Shown piece by piece: positions 15,962 to 24,776 of a DNA stretch of 64,000 nucleotides. The notes beneath the pieces are model-generated. The model ran no database searches. It saw only the letters and a list, made by a program, of their open reading frames with translations, and was not told where the DNA came from. Location of the stretch: positions 186,001-250,000 of the forward strand of contig NZ_JAIQCI010000004.1 in the NCBI RefSeq assembly GCF_022378335.1, read 5' to 3'. The DNA comes from Croceicoccus hydrothermalis (GTDB taxonomy: Bacteria > Pseudomonadota > Alphaproteobacteria > Sphingomonadales > Sphingomonadaceae). Each line of letters opens with the position of its first letter. Within the stretch, counting starts at the first letter, position 1. Both the position numbers and the translations under genes were made by a program.

Positions 15962-18346
15962 ATGCCCTCATTTGCCCAGAGCCTCGAAAAGACGCTGCAC
16001 ACCGCGCTCGCCAATGCGGCGGAGCGCAGTCACGAATATGCGACTCTGGAACATCTCCTGCTCGCACTCATCGGCGATGACGATGCCGCGCAGGTCATGG
16101 AAGCCTGCGGCGTGGACACCTCCGAACTGGGCGGCGTGGTCAAACAATATCTCGATCAGGAATATCAGTCGCTCAAGACCGCGGAGAAGGCCGACCCGTC
16201 CCCCACCGCCGGGTTTCAGCGGGTGATCCAACGCGCGATCCTTCACGTGCAATCGTCGGGCAAGGATACCGTGACAGGCGCCAACGTGCTGGTCGCGCTG
16301 TTTTCCGAGCGCGATTCCTACGCCGTCTATTTCCTGCAGCAGCAGGACATGAGCCGCCTCGACGCGGTCAGCTTCATCAGCCACGGTATCGGCAAGACCG
16401 GCCGTGCCGAAGCCGGCCCGGCCAAGGGCGCGGACGATGAACCCCGCGCCGAGGAAAAGGCCGAGCACAAGAGCAAGAAGGAAACCGCGCTCGACCAATT
16501 CACGGTCAACCTCAACGACAAGGCACGCGGCGGGAAGGTCGATCCGCTCATCGGCCGCAATTCCGAGGTTGATCGCACGGTGCAGATCCTGTGCCGCCGG
16601 TCGAAGAACAACCCGCTCTATGTCGGTGATCCGGGCGTGGGCAAGACCGCCATCGCGGAGGGCCTGGCGCGCAAGATCGTTGAGGGGCAGGTGCCCGAGG
16701 TGTTGCAGGATGCCGTCATCTATTCGCTCGACATGGGCTCCTTGCTGGCGGGCACGCGCTATCGCGGCGATTTCGAGGAGCGGTTGAAGCAGGTCGTCTC
16801 CGAGCTGGAAAAAATGCCCGAGGCGGTGCTGTTCATCGACGAGATCCATACCGTCATCGGTGCTGGCGCGACCAGCGGCGGTGCGATGGATGCGTCGAAC
16901 CTGTTGAAGCCGGCGCTCTCGTCGGGCGCGATCCGGTGCATCGGGTCGACGACCTACAAGGAGTTCCGCAACCATTTCGAAAAGGACCGCGCCCTGCTGC
17001 GCCGGTTCCAGAAGATCGACGTCAACGAACCGTCGGTCGAGGATACGGTGAAGATCCTGCGCGGCCTGCGCACCGCGTTCGAGGATCACCACAAGGTGAA
17101 ATACACCCCCGACGCGATCAAGACGGCGGTGGAACTGTCCGCGCGTTATATCAACGACCGCAAATTGCCGGACAAGGCGATCGATGTCATCGACGAGGTT
17201 GGCGCGATGCAAATGCTCGTGCCCCCAAGCCGCCGGAAGAAGACCATCACCGCCAAGGAGATCGAGAAGGTTATCTCCACCATGGCGCGCATCCCGGCCA
17301 AATCGGTGTCGAAGGACGACAAGAAAGCGCTCGAAAACCTGAGCCGGGATCTGAAACATGTCGTGTTCGGGCAGGACCGCGCGATCGAGGTGCTCTCCAC
17401 CGCGATGAAGCTGAGCCGTGCAGGCTTGCGCGATCCGGACAAGCCGATCGGCTCGTTCCTGTTTTCCGGCCCCACCGGCGTCGGCAAGACCGAGGTCGCG
17501 CGGCAGCTGGCCGATATCATGGGCATTCCGCTGCAACGTTTCGACATGTCGGAATATATGGAGCGGCATTCGGTTTCGCGCCTGATCGGTGCGCCTCCGG
17601 GCTATGTCGGGTTCGATCAGGGCGGACTTCTGACCGATGCCATCGATCAACAGCCGCATTGCGTGCTCTTGCTCGACGAGATCGAGAAGGCGCATCCCGA
17701 CCTCTTCAACATATTGTTGCAGGTGATGGATAACGGGCGGCTGACCGATCATCATGGCAAGACGGTCGATTTCCGCAATGTCGTGCTGATCATGACGACC
17801 AATGCGGGCGCCGCCGACATGCAGCGTAGCGGCATCGGTTTCGGCGACGTATCGAAGGACGATGCGAGCGAGGAGGCGGTGAAGAAGATGTTCACCCCCG
17901 AATTCCGCAACCGGCTCGACGCGATCGTGCCCTTCGCCTATCTCGGCAAGACGATCGTCAGCCGCGTGGTGGACAAGTTCATCCTGCAGCTCGAGCTGCA
18001 ACTCGCCGATCAGAACGTGCATATCCAGTTCGACAGCGATGCGCGCGAATGGCTGGGTGAACGCGGTTACGACCGGCTCTACGGTGCGCGCCCGATGGGC
18101 CGGCTGATCCAGGAAAAGGTGAAGCAACCGCTGGCCGAGGAATTGCTGTTCGGCAAGCTGGCACAGGGCGGCGAGGTGCATGTCGGCACCAAGGATGGCG
18201 AGGATGGCAAACCGATCCTCGATTTCGAGCTGACGCCTGCGCCGCCCAAGGCGGTGAAGAAGCGCAAGAAGCCGAAGAAGGACACGGATGGCGAGGAAGG
18301 GTCCGAAACGGGCACGACCTCCGGCGAACCCAGCGCCGAGGATTGA
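15962..18346 (+). CDS. clpA: ATP-dependent Clp protease ATP-binding subunit ClpA
   Basis: Hexameric AAA+ unfoldase that feeds substrates to ClpP. 794 aa. The Clp N-domain (1-145) is followed by an acidic/Lys linker (150-175), then a first AAA module with Walker A GDPGVGKT (222-229) and FIDEIHTVIGAG, and a second module with GPTGVGKTE (near 503) and LLLDEIEKAHPD. The C-terminal tail is Lys/Glu-rich (VKKRKKPKKDTDGEEG). No clpS-like frame lies immediately upstream, where the adaptor gene often is; 15769-15961 holds no supported gene. Confidence 0.97.
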   Translation: MPSFAQSLEKTLHTALANAAERSHEYATLEHLLLALIGDDDAAQVMEACGVDTSELGGVVKQYLDQEYQSLKTAEKADPSPTAGFQRVIQRAILHVQSSGKDTVTGANVLVALFSERDSYAVYFLQQQDMSRLDAVSFISHGIGKTGRAEAGPAKGADDEPRAEEKAEHKSKKETALDQFTVNLNDKARGGKVDPLIGRNSEVDRTVQILCRRSKNNPLYVGDPGVGKTAIAEGLARKIVEGQVPEVLQDAVIYSLDMGSLLAGTRYRGDFEERLKQVVSELEKMPEAVLFIDEIHTVIGAGATSGGAMDASNLLKPALSSGAIRCIGSTTYKEFRNHFEKDRALLRRFQKIDVNEPSVEDTVKILRGLRTAFEDHHKVKYTPDAIKTAVELSARYINDRKLPDKAIDVIDEVGAMQMLVPPSRRKKTITAKEIEKVISTMARIPAKSVSKDDKKALENLSRDLKHVVFGQDRAIEVLSTAMKLSRAGLRDPDKPIGSFLFSGPTGVGKTEVARQLADIMGIPLQRFDMSEYMERHSVSRLIGAPPGYVGFDQGGLLTDAIDQQPHCVLLLDEIEKAHPDLFNILLQVMDNGRLTDHHGKTVDFRNVVLIMTTNAGAADMQRSGIGFGDVSKDDASEEAVKKMFTPEFRNRLDAIVPFAYLGKTIVSRVVDKFILQLELQLADQNVHIQFDSDAREWLGERGYDRLYGARPMGRLIQEKVKQPLAEELLFGKLAQGGEVHVGTKDGEDGKPILDFELTPAPPKAVKKRKKPKKDTDGEEGSETGTTSGEPSAED

Positions 18347-18352
18347 GCGAAG

Positions 18353-18378
18353 AGGGCGGCCCGGCGGTCGCCCTTTTT
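18353..18378 (+). terminator. Intrinsic terminator of clpA
   Basis: Arms AGGGCG (18353-18358) and CGCCCT (18369-18374) with a ten-base GC-rich loop, followed by five T (18374-18378). It lies right after the clpA stop and touches the stop of the convergent coaE gene, so it separates the two. Confidence 0.85.
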
Positions 18379-18967
18379 ATGGTCGGACGCGCGCAATCAG
18401 CGCGGCAACGGCGGCGCGCGTTTTCTCAAGGCTGGTACCGGTGTCGATGATGTAATCGGCGCGGGCGCGCTTTTCCGCATCCGGAACCTGCAACCCCAGG
18501 ATATGATCGAATTTCTCCGCCGTCATGCCGGGCCGGGCCATGACGCGCGCGCGCTGCACCTCTGCCGGGGCGGACACCACGGCAACCGCGTCGAGGCCGG
18601 CGGTCCCCGTCTTTTCATAGAGAAGCGGTATGTCGAACACGATCAGCAGCGCACCCGCATTATCCGCCATGAAAAGATCGCGTTCCTCGCGCACGGCGGG
18701 ATGGATGATCGATTCGAGCCGGGAAAGCGCGCCCGCATCGCCAAACACCATATCGCCCAGCGCGGCGCGCCGCACCCCGTCCGGGCCGGTGCTGCCCGGA
18801 AATTCCGCCTCGATACCGGGGATCAGGCGCCCGCCCGGCCCCTGTAACCGGTGCACCACCGCGTCGGCGTCGAACACCGGCACGCCGTGGTCGCGAAACA
18901 TGTCCGCAACCGTCGATTTTCCCATGCCGATACCGCCCGTAAGCCCCAGGATGAAAGGCTTGCTCAT
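18377..18967 (-). CDS. coaE: Dephospho-CoA kinase CoaE
   Basis: Last step of coenzyme A synthesis. 196 aa with P-loop GLTGGIGMGKSTVADMF (residues 8-24), DADAVVH near 33 and IPLLYEKTGTAGLDAVAVV near 112. The ATG overlaps the aroE stop by four bases (ATGA). It closes the chain ppsR-maf-aroE-coaE, which is typical of the alphaproteobacterial origin region; the dnaQ gene often found after coaE is instead at 53519. Confidence 0.95.
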   Translation of the reverse strand: MSKPFILGLTGGIGMGKSTVADMFRDHGVPVFDADAVVHRLQGPGGRLIPGIEAEFPGSTGPDGVRRAALGDMVFGDAGALSRLESIIHPAVREERDLFMADNAGALLIVFDIPLLYEKTGTAGLDAVAVVSAPAEVQRARVMARPGMTAEKFDHILGLQVPDAEKRARADYIIDTGTSLEKTRAAVAALIARVRP

Positions 18968-19818
18968 GCCGTCAACCGCCGCCGCAATTCGTCATCTTCG
19001 CCGCGCGGCGGACGCGCGCCGAAAAACCGGCGAAAGGCGTGATCCGCCTGTCCGATCAGCATGGAAAGGCCATCGATGGTGCGAAATCCGCGCTGCGACG
19101 CCTGTTCGAGAAATGGGGTGCGAAGGGGCACGGTGACGATGTCGTAACAAATGCTGCGCGGCGGAACATGGCTGAAATCGAAGGGGAGGGGGGGCTGCCC
19201 CCGCATGCCCAACGGGCTGGCATTCACCACGAGGTCGAGACACCCCTCACGGTCGTCGAACGCGAAATCGGTCGGTTCGGCGAAATGGGACAGCGGCGCG
19301 GCATGATGCTCCCCATCGGGATCTAGCGCGTCCAGCATCGCCCGCGCCTTGTCCGGGTCGCGTCCGGCCAGCACCAGGACCGCGCCCGCATCGGCCAGTG
19401 CGGCAACAATCGCCCGCGCCGCGCCGCCCGTGCCCAGGATGCGCGCCATGCGGAAAAGATGCGTCTGCGCCATTTCGCGCCGCAACGGTTCGAGAAAGCC
19501 GGGCGCATCGGTGTTGTACCCGACCAACGCGCCATCCTCGCACACGACCGTATTCACCGCACCGATGCGCGCCGCCATCGCATCAACGCGGTCGAGAAAC
19601 GGAATGATTGCCTGTTTGTGCGGCATGGTCACGTTGCATCCGCGCCAGTTGGCATCGGCGCGTCGTTCGTCGAGATAGCCGTGCAGCTCGCCCGCCGTCA
19701 CATGGCACCTGTTATACTCGCCCTCAATGCCGAGGCGTTCGAGCCAGAACCCGTGGATCACCGGCGATTTCGATTGCGTGATGGGATCGCCGATCACCTC
19801 GGCAAAGGGCATGCTCAT
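18964..19818 (-). CDS. aroE: Shikimate dehydrogenase AroE
   Basis: NADPH-dependent reduction of 3-dehydroshikimate in the aromatic amino acid pathway. 284 aa. Substrate motif PITQSKSPVIHGFW (residues 11-24), catalytic Lys in NVTMPHKQAIIPFLD (near 65), and dinucleotide fold ILGTGGAARAIVAAL (near 128). The ATG at 19818 overlaps the maf stop (ATGA); the frame runs further upstream inside maf without meaning. The C-terminus GLSMLIGQADHAFRRFFG is typical. Confidence 0.95.
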   Translation of the reverse strand: MSMPFAEVIGDPITQSKSPVIHGFWLERLGIEGEYNRCHVTAGELHGYLDERRADANWRGCNVTMPHKQAIIPFLDRVDAMAARIGAVNTVVCEDGALVGYNTDAPGFLEPLRREMAQTHLFRMARILGTGGAARAIVAALADAGAVLVLAGRDPDKARAMLDALDPDGEHHAAPLSHFAEPTDFAFDDREGCLDLVVNASPLGMRGQPPLPFDFSHVPPRSICYDIVTVPLRTPFLEQASQRGFRTIDGLSMLIGQADHAFRRFFGARPPRGEDDELRRRLTA

Positions 19819-20459
19819 GACGATATCGCTCCGAACCGGCGCAGGGCGGACAGCACCGGAAACAACGGCATGCCCAGGATGGAAAAGTAATCGCCATCGA
19901 CGGATTCGAACAATTGCACGCCGCGCCCCTCGATCATGAAAACACCGACGCACGCGCCGACGTCCGGCCATTCGCTGTCGAGATAGGAAGCGATGAACGC
20001 ATCCGACAATTCGCGCACGCGAAGCAGGGCAAGCGCTGTATGGCGCCATTGGACCGTGCCATGCTGCACCAATGCTGCGGCACTGTGCAGCTCCATCTTG
20101 CGGCGAGAGAACCAGCGCAGATGTTCGACCGCCTGTTCGCGGTTTTCAGGCTTGTCGAACAATCGCCCGCCACATTGCACGAGCGAATCGCTGCCCAGCA
20201 CGAGCGCGTCGCCGGCATCCTTCGCAATGGCCAGCGCCTTCGCATCGGCGAGCGCCTGTGCGATTTTTCCCGGTTGCTCGCCCGCCATGCCCGTCTTGAT
20301 CGCGGCCTCATCCACGTCGGCTGGCCGCGCGGTATAATGCACGCCCGCCCCGTCGAGCATCGCGCGCCGCGAGGCGGAGCGGGAAGCGAGCACGAGGCCC
20401 GGTGCGGGGGCAGTTGCAGGGGAAGGCGGATGGGAACGCGCAGGGAAAGACGCACTCAT
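19815..20459 (-). CDS. maf: Maf-family nucleotide pyrophosphatase
   Basis: House-cleaning enzyme that hydrolyses non-canonical or excess nucleoside triphosphates. 214 aa. It has a short Pro/Ala-rich N-terminus of about 20 residues, then LVLASRSASRRAMLDGAG (22-39), the Maf signature, followed by VLGSDSLVQCGGRLFDKP (near 87-104). Its start overlaps the ppsR stop and its stop overlaps the aroE start, both as ATGA, so expression is probably coupled. Confidence 0.92.
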   Translation of the reverse strand: MSASFPARSHPPSPATAPAPGLVLASRSASRRAMLDGAGVHYTARPADVDEAAIKTGMAGEQPGKIAQALADAKALAIAKDAGDALVLGSDSLVQCGGRLFDKPENREQAVEHLRWFSRRKMELHSAAALVQHGTVQWRHTALALLRVRELSDAFIASYLDSEWPDVGACVGVFMIEGRGVQLFESVDGDYFSILGMPLFPVLSALRRFGAISS

Positions 20460-21310
20460 ATCGGCTTCGTCCCGCCGGTATTGTCCGGGTCGGCGGCGAG
20501 CCGTGCCTTGCGTTCATTGTAAAGCTTGATGACCGCGGCGGCGGTCTCCTCGATCGAGCGGCGCGTCACGTCGATCACGGCCCAGCCATTGTCGGCAAAC
20601 ATGCGCCGGGCATATTTCACCTCCTTCTCCACACGCTCCTTGTCGACGTAATCGGTTTCCGGCGTCTGGTTCAGCGAGAGGAGCCGGTTGCGCCTGACCT
20701 GCACCAGCCGGTCGGTCGAGGTGGTGAGCCCCACGACCATCGGATGACGCAGGCCGAAAAGCGCGGGCGGCGGCGGCGATTCCACCACGATCGGGATATT
20801 CGCGGTGCGAAAGCCGCGATTGGCGAGATAGATCGCCGTCGGTGTCTTCGACGTGCGCGATACGCCGGCGAGCAGGATGTCGGCCTCCTCCCACTCTTCC
20901 CAGAGCAGGCCATCGTCATGCGCGATGGTGAACTGGATCGCCTCGACCCGCTCGAAATAGGCGTCGTCGAGCACATGCTGGCGACCGGGGCGGTGGACCT
21001 TCTCCTTGTCGAGCAGGCGGGCCAGCGGATCGGTGACGGAATCGAGCGCGCTGACCGTCTTCAGCCCCGCCTCGGCACAGCGTTTTTCGAGGCTGTCGCG
21101 AAGGGCTTCGTTGACGACCGTGAACAGGACCAGCCCCGGCTTCGTCACGATCTCGGTCATGATCCGGTCGAGATGCTGCTGCGACCGCACCATCGGCCAG
21201 AAATGCCGATCCACGATCGCATTCTCGAACTGCGCGAGGGCGGCCTTTGCGATCATCTCCAGCGTTTCGCCCGTGGAATCCGACAGCAGGTGGAGGTGGA
21301 GGGGGGTCAA
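20456..21310 (-). CDS. ppsR: Pyruvate, phosphate/water dikinase regulatory protein (DUF299)
   Basis: Bifunctional kinase/pyrophosphorylase that switches PEP synthase or pyruvate phosphate dikinase off and on by threonine phosphorylation. Motifs: HLHLLSDSTGETLEMIAKAA at the N-terminus and the P-loop-like GVSRTSKTPTAIYLAN near residue 150. The frame opens at 21409, but family members begin only a few residues before HLHL. TTG 21310 has AGAGG eight bases upstream and is the best start; ATG 21328 is possible but lacks a good ribosome site. The gene borders the origin on its left side. Confidence 0.9.
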   Translation of the reverse strand: MTPLHLHLLSDSTGETLEMIAKAALAQFENAIVDRHFWPMVRSQQHLDRIMTEIVTKPGLVLFTVVNEALRDSLEKRCAEAGLKTVSALDSVTDPLARLLDKEKVHRPGRQHVLDDAYFERVEAIQFTIAHDDGLLWEEWEEADILLAGVSRTSKTPTAIYLANRGFRTANIPIVVESPPPPALFGLRHPMVVGLTTSTDRLVQVRRNRLLSLNQTPETDYVDKERVEKEVKYARRMFADNGWAVIDVTRRSIEETAAAVIKLYNERKARLAADPDNTGGTKPI

Positions 21311-21400
21311 GCGAACATCCTCTTTCATCTGTTTTCGCGCCGCGGGCGGGCCGGCCGGACGCCCTGTGGAAAGCTTCGCCGATAAACCACGGGACAGGCT

Positions 21401-21409
21401 TGTGGACAA
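21401..21409 (-). promoter_or_regulatory. DnaA box
   Basis: TGTGGACAA, which reads TTGTCCACA on the minus strand: eight of nine to TTATCCACA. Confidence 0.75.
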
Positions 21410-21458
21410 GTGCGGGCTTCAGAACTGTCCCCGCTGTGCCGGAATCGTTGCGGCGGGT

Positions 21459-21467
21459 TGTGGACAG
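21459..21467 (-). promoter_or_regulatory. DnaA box, moderate match
   Basis: TGTGGACAG, seven of nine to the consensus in reverse orientation; same orientation as the two neighbouring boxes. Confidence 0.55.
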
Positions 21468-21488
21468 GGCGTCCGGTGGTGCACAGCC

Positions 21489-21497
21489 TGTGCATAA
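21489..21497 (-). promoter_or_regulatory. DnaA box
   Basis: TGTGCATAA, reading TTATGCACA on the minus strand, an exact match to the relaxed consensus TTWTNCACA. Confidence 0.75.
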
Positions 21498-21596
21498 GGC
21501 GGACAAGTTTGCTTTGACTCATGCCGGGACAGGAGTCGCAGTTGCAATTGCCCGTGGCCATCGGGTGATATTTCGGGCAGGCGCCATGTTTTCCCG

Positions 21597-21605
21597 ATAT
21601 CCACA
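21597..21605 (+). promoter_or_regulatory. DnaA box beside the A/T-rich segment
   Basis: ATATCCACA, eight of nine to TTATCCACA, in the forward orientation, opposite to the other boxes. It lies about 15 bases before the A/T-rich segment, a position suited to start DnaA filament formation on the unwinding element. Confidence 0.72.
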
Positions 21606-21620
21606 GGGTCAACAACCCTC

Positions 21621-21657
21621 ATCAACTCTTATCTAGAATCTTATTATTCTGTATTCT
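21621..21657. other. A/T-rich DNA unwinding element candidate
   Basis: 28 of 37 bases are A or T in an otherwise GC-rich chromosome, with repeated TTATTATTCT/TATTCT runs, directly next to a DnaA box and 20 bases before hemE. A GANTC site (GAATC, 21636-21640) and a weak DnaA-like TTATCTAGA (21629-21637) lie inside it. Confidence 0.7.
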
Positions 21658-21676
21658 GCGCGGAGCTTTTCAAAAA

Positions 21677-22702
21677 ATGGCCGGACTTCTCCTCGACACA
21701 TTGAACAGCGCGAACCATGCCGAACGCCCGCTCTGGCTCATGCGGCAGGCCGGGCGCTACCTCCCCGAATACAGGGCCTTGCGCGCGGAAAAGGGCGGTT
21801 TCCTGGCGCTGGTCTACGATAGCGAGGCGGCCGCCGAAATCACGATGCAGCCGATAGAGCGTTTCGGCTTCGACGGGGCGATCCTGTTTTCCGACATCCT
21901 CATCGTGCCCTACGCCATGGGGCAGGACCTGCAATTCCTGGCAGGCGAGGGGCCGCATCTCTCGCCCCGGCTCGCCGATCATGCGCTGGGGGCGCTGCAG
22001 GCCGTGCCTGAGCGTCTTGAGCCGATCTACCGGACCGTGGCCCTGGTGCGGGAACGGTTGGGCGCGGAGCGGACGATGCTGGGCTTTGCCGGCGCGCCGT
22101 GGACCGTGGCGACTTACATGGTGAACGGCGAAGGCAGCCGGGATCAGCATGCCACCCGCGCCATGGCCTATCGCGATCCGGTCGCGTTCGGGGCGATCAT
22201 CGACGCCATCGCCGAAGTTACGGTCGAATATCTGGTGAAACAGGCGCAGGCCGGGGCCGAGGCGGTGCAATTGTTCGATAGCTGGTCAGGCACACTCGCC
22301 CCCGATGAATTCGAACGCTGGGTCATCGCGCCGACGGTGCGCATCGTCGATGCATTCAAGGCCCAATGCCCCGATACGCCCTTCATCGGATTTCCCAAGG
22401 GGGCGGGAGAGAAGCTGGCCGCCTATGCGCGCGAAACCGGGATCGATGCGGTCGGCATTGACGAAACGGTCGATCCGCAATGGGCCGCACGCGAATTGCC
22501 AGCCGGCATGCCGGTGCAGGGCAATATCGATCCCCTTCTGCTGCTCACCGGGGGGGAGGCGATGACCCGCCGCGCGCATTTCATCCTCGACTGTTTTGCC
22601 GATCGTCCACACGTGTTCAACCTCGGCCACGGAATCGGCAAGGAAACGCCGATCGCCCATGTCGAGCAATTGTTGCAGGCGGTGCGAGGGTGGCGGCGAT
22701 AG
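21677..22702 (+). CDS. hemE: Uroporphyrinogen decarboxylase HemE
   Basis: Converts uroporphyrinogen III to coproporphyrinogen III in heme synthesis. 341 aa. Signature RPLWLMRQAGRYLPEYRALR at residues 17-36, catalytic aspartate in FSDILIVPYAMGQDL (near 70), GFAGAPWTVATYM (near 137) and HGIGKETP near the C-terminus. GGAG lies 11 bases before the ATG. hemE next to the origin is a hallmark of Caulobacter and Rickettsia-type origins. Confidence 0.97.
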   Translation: MAGLLLDTLNSANHAERPLWLMRQAGRYLPEYRALRAEKGGFLALVYDSEAAAEITMQPIERFGFDGAILFSDILIVPYAMGQDLQFLAGEGPHLSPRLADHALGALQAVPERLEPIYRTVALVRERLGAERTMLGFAGAPWTVATYMVNGEGSRDQHATRAMAYRDPVAFGAIIDAIAEVTVEYLVKQAQAGAEAVQLFDSWSGTLAPDEFERWVIAPTVRIVDAFKAQCPDTPFIGFPKGAGEKLAAYARETGIDAVGIDETVDPQWAARELPAGMPVQGNIDPLLLLTGGEAMTRRAHFILDCFADRPHVFNLGHGIGKETPIAHVEQLLQAVRGWRR

Positions 22703-22778
22703 GCGGGAGCGTCTAAGGCGGGGCTTTCAGCAAGGGCCGTGATGCCCTATTTACGTGGCTATGATGGAAGGTATCGCC

Positions 22779-23216
22779 GTGCTCTATCCCTGGCTCAAGG
22801 TTGGCCATCTGGTCTTCGTCATCTTCTGGATGGCGGGATTGTTCATGCTGCCGCGCTTCTACGTCTATCATCAGGAAACGGCCGAGGGATCGGACGAGGC
22901 GGCCCGCTGGGTCGAGCGCGAGGGCAAATTGCGCAAGATCATCCTCAACCCCGCAATTATTGCGGTATGGGGATTCGGCCTCGCACTCGCCTTCGTGACC
23001 AATGCGTGGAGCGCGCCCTGGTTTCATCTGAAGCTGCTGCTGGTGTTGCTGCTGTCGGGCTATCACGGCTGGATGATCGGCTATGGCAAGAAGCTGGCGC
23101 GCGGGGACAAGCGCCTTTCGGGCAAGGCGCTGCGCCTCGTCAACGAGGTGCCGGGCATTGCCGTCATTCTCATCGTGACCACGGTGATCGTCCTCCGTCT
23201 GTATCTGCCGGGCTGA
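22779..23216 (+). CDS. hemJ: Protoporphyrinogen oxidase HemJ
   Basis: Four-helix inner-membrane enzyme that oxidises protoporphyrinogen IX. 145 aa from GTG 22779, which has GGAAGG seven bases upstream; earlier in-frame starts at 22755, 22761 and 22764 lack a ribosome site. Conserved positions are visible: the His of KVGHLVFVIFWMAGLFMLPR in the first helix, the following YHQE, and the basic loop KLRKIILNP. It lies 76 bp after hemE and is probably in the same transcript. Confidence 0.9.
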   Translation: MLYPWLKVGHLVFVIFWMAGLFMLPRFYVYHQETAEGSDEAARWVEREGKLRKIILNPAIIAVWGFGLALAFVTNAWSAPWFHLKLLLVLLLSGYHGWMIGYGKKLARGDKRLSGKALRLVNEVPGIAVILIVTTVIVLRLYLPG

Positions 23217-23446
23217 ACCGCCGCTATTCGGGCCTTTGCGCGAATCCGGATTGACGATTTGCGCACGGGGGCGTAATTCGCGAAGCCAAGACGGCGTCCT
23301 GCCGCTCCTCGTCCTTTCGGACGGCACGGTCTGCGCCCATCGCGGCGGTACGATCCAATTTCCTATCGTCGATCCGGCCTGCGGGCATCCGCAAGGGATC
23401 GTCCATTCCCATGACACCCGGCGCCCGCGCCACGGAACAAAAGCCC

Positions 23447-24703
23447 ATGCATCTTAAAGAACTCAAACAGAAAAAACCCGCCGAACTCGTCGAAATGGCC
23501 GAGGAAATGGGTGTCGAGGGTGCCTCCACGCTCCGCCGCCAGGACCTCATGTTCGCGATCCTGAAGGAGGTCGCCGACGATGGGGAAGAGATCCTCGGCA
23601 TCGGCACGATCGAGGTATTGTCCGACGGGTTCGGTTTCCTGCGCAGCCCGGAGGCGAACTATCTCGCCGGGCCGGACGACATTTACGTATCGCCCAACCA
23701 GGTACGCAAATTCGGCCTGCGCACCGGCGACACGGTCGAGGGCGAGATTCGCGCGCCCAAGGACGGCGAACGCTATTTCGCGCTGACCAAGTTGCTGAAG
23801 ATCAATTTCGACGATCCCGATGTCGTGCGTCACCGCGTCAATTTCGACAATCTGACGCCGCTCTATCCCGAAGAGAAGCTCACGCTCGACATCGCCGACC
23901 CGACGGTGAAGGACAAATCGTCGCGCGTGATCGACATCATCTCGCCGCAGGGCAAGGGGCAGCGTGCCTTGATCGTCGCGCCGCCGCGGACCGGCAAGAC
24001 CGTCCTGTTGCAGAATATCGCCAAGGCCATCACCGACAACCACCCGGAGGTGTTCCTGCTCGTCCTGCTGGTCGACGAACGACCGGAGGAGGTCACCGAC
24101 ATGCAGCGCAGCGTCAAGGGCGAGGTCATCTCCTCGACCTTTGATGAGCCCGCCACGCGCCACGTGCAGGTCGCCGAAATGGTGATCGAGAAGGCAAAGC
24201 GGCTGGTCGAGCACAAGAAGGATGTCGTCATCCTGCTCGATTCCATCACCCGCCTCGGCCGGGCCTACAACACGGTCGTGCCGTCCTCGGGCAAGGTGCT
24301 TACGGGCGGTGTCGATGCCAATGCGCTGCAACGGCCAAAGCGGTTCTTCGGTGCGGCCCGCAATATCGAGGAGGGCGGCTCGCTTTCCATCATCGCCACC
24401 GCGCTGATCGACACGGGCAGCCGCATGGACGAGGTCATCTTCGAGGAATTCAAGGGCACCGGCAATTCGGAAATCGTCCTCGACCGCAAGGTGTCGGACA
24501 AGCGCATCTTCCCCGCGCTCGACGTCGGCAAGTCCGGCACGCGCAAGGAAGAATTGCTCGTCGACAAGGACAAGCTGTCGAAGATGTGGGTGCTGCGCCG
24601 GATTCTCATGCAGATGGGCACGATCGACGCGATGGAATTCCTGCTCGACAAGATGAAGGATTCCAAGTCGAACGAGGATTTCTTCACCACCATGAATCAG
24701 TGA
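23447..24703 (+). CDS. rho: Transcription termination factor Rho
   Basis: Hexameric RNA-dependent ATPase helicase that ends transcription. 418 aa from ATG 23447. N-terminal helical domain [23 protein letters not shown]-binding cold-shock fold with [13 protein letters not shown] (about 62-74), Walker A APPRTGKT (near 180) and Walker [17 protein letters not shown] (near 262). Length and motifs are normal. The 230-bp leader (23217-23446) has no supported gene. rho near gidA/mnmG and the origin is common in bacteria. Confidence 0.97.
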   Translation: MHLKELKQKKPAELVEMAEEMGVEGASTLRRQDLMFAILKEVADDGEEILGIGTIEVLSDGFGFLRSPEANYLAGPDDIYVSPNQVRKFGLRTGDTVEGEIRAPKDGERYFALTKLLKINFDDPDVVRHRVNFDNLTPLYPEEKLTLDIADPTVKDKSSRVIDIISPQGKGQRALIVAPPRTGKTVLLQNIAKAITDNHPEVFLLVLLVDERPEEVTDMQRSVKGEVISSTFDEPATRHVQVAEMVIEKAKRLVEHKKDVVILLDSITRLGRAYNTVVPSSGKVLTGGVDANALQRPKRFFGAARNIEEGGSLSIIATALIDTGSRMDEVIFEEFKGTGNSEIVLDRKVSDKRIFPALDVGKSGTRKEELLVDKDKLSKMWVLRRILMQMGTIDAMEFLLDKMKDSKSNEDFFTTMNQ

Positions 24704-24710
24704 GATTGCA

Positions 24711-24740
24711 CCAGGGGCCGCCGCGCATGGCGGCCCCTGG
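24711..24740. terminator. Perfect 12-bp hairpin between convergent rho and the GltS-like gene
   Basis: Arms CCAGGGGCCGCC (24711-24722) and GGCGGCCCCTGG (24729-24740) with a six-base loop, eight bases past the rho stop. It can serve both converging genes. There is no T tract on either side, so it may need Rho or act as an RNA 3'-end block. Confidence 0.6.
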
Positions 24741-24776
24741 ACGCGATGTTCGCGGTGACGATGTTCGGGCTGGATC

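Larger units (their letters stand above)
21311..21676. other. Candidate chromosomal replication origin (oriC)
   Basis: The gene-free interval between ppsR and hemE, the position of the Caulobacter-type origin. It contains at least four DnaA-box-like 9-mers (21401-21409, 21459-21467, 21489-21497, 21597-21605), a weaker one at 21365-21373, an A/T-rich segment at 21621-21657 and four GANTC sites (21442, 21516, 21533, 21636), the target of the CcrM methylase. Short frames here look spurious. parAB and multiple parS sites lie within about 11 kb. No GC-skew calculation was made. Confidence 0.85.

Noticed and set aside
23236..23457. 73-codon frame upstream of rho
   Set aside because: No family similarity and it overlaps the rho start; more likely untranslated leader.
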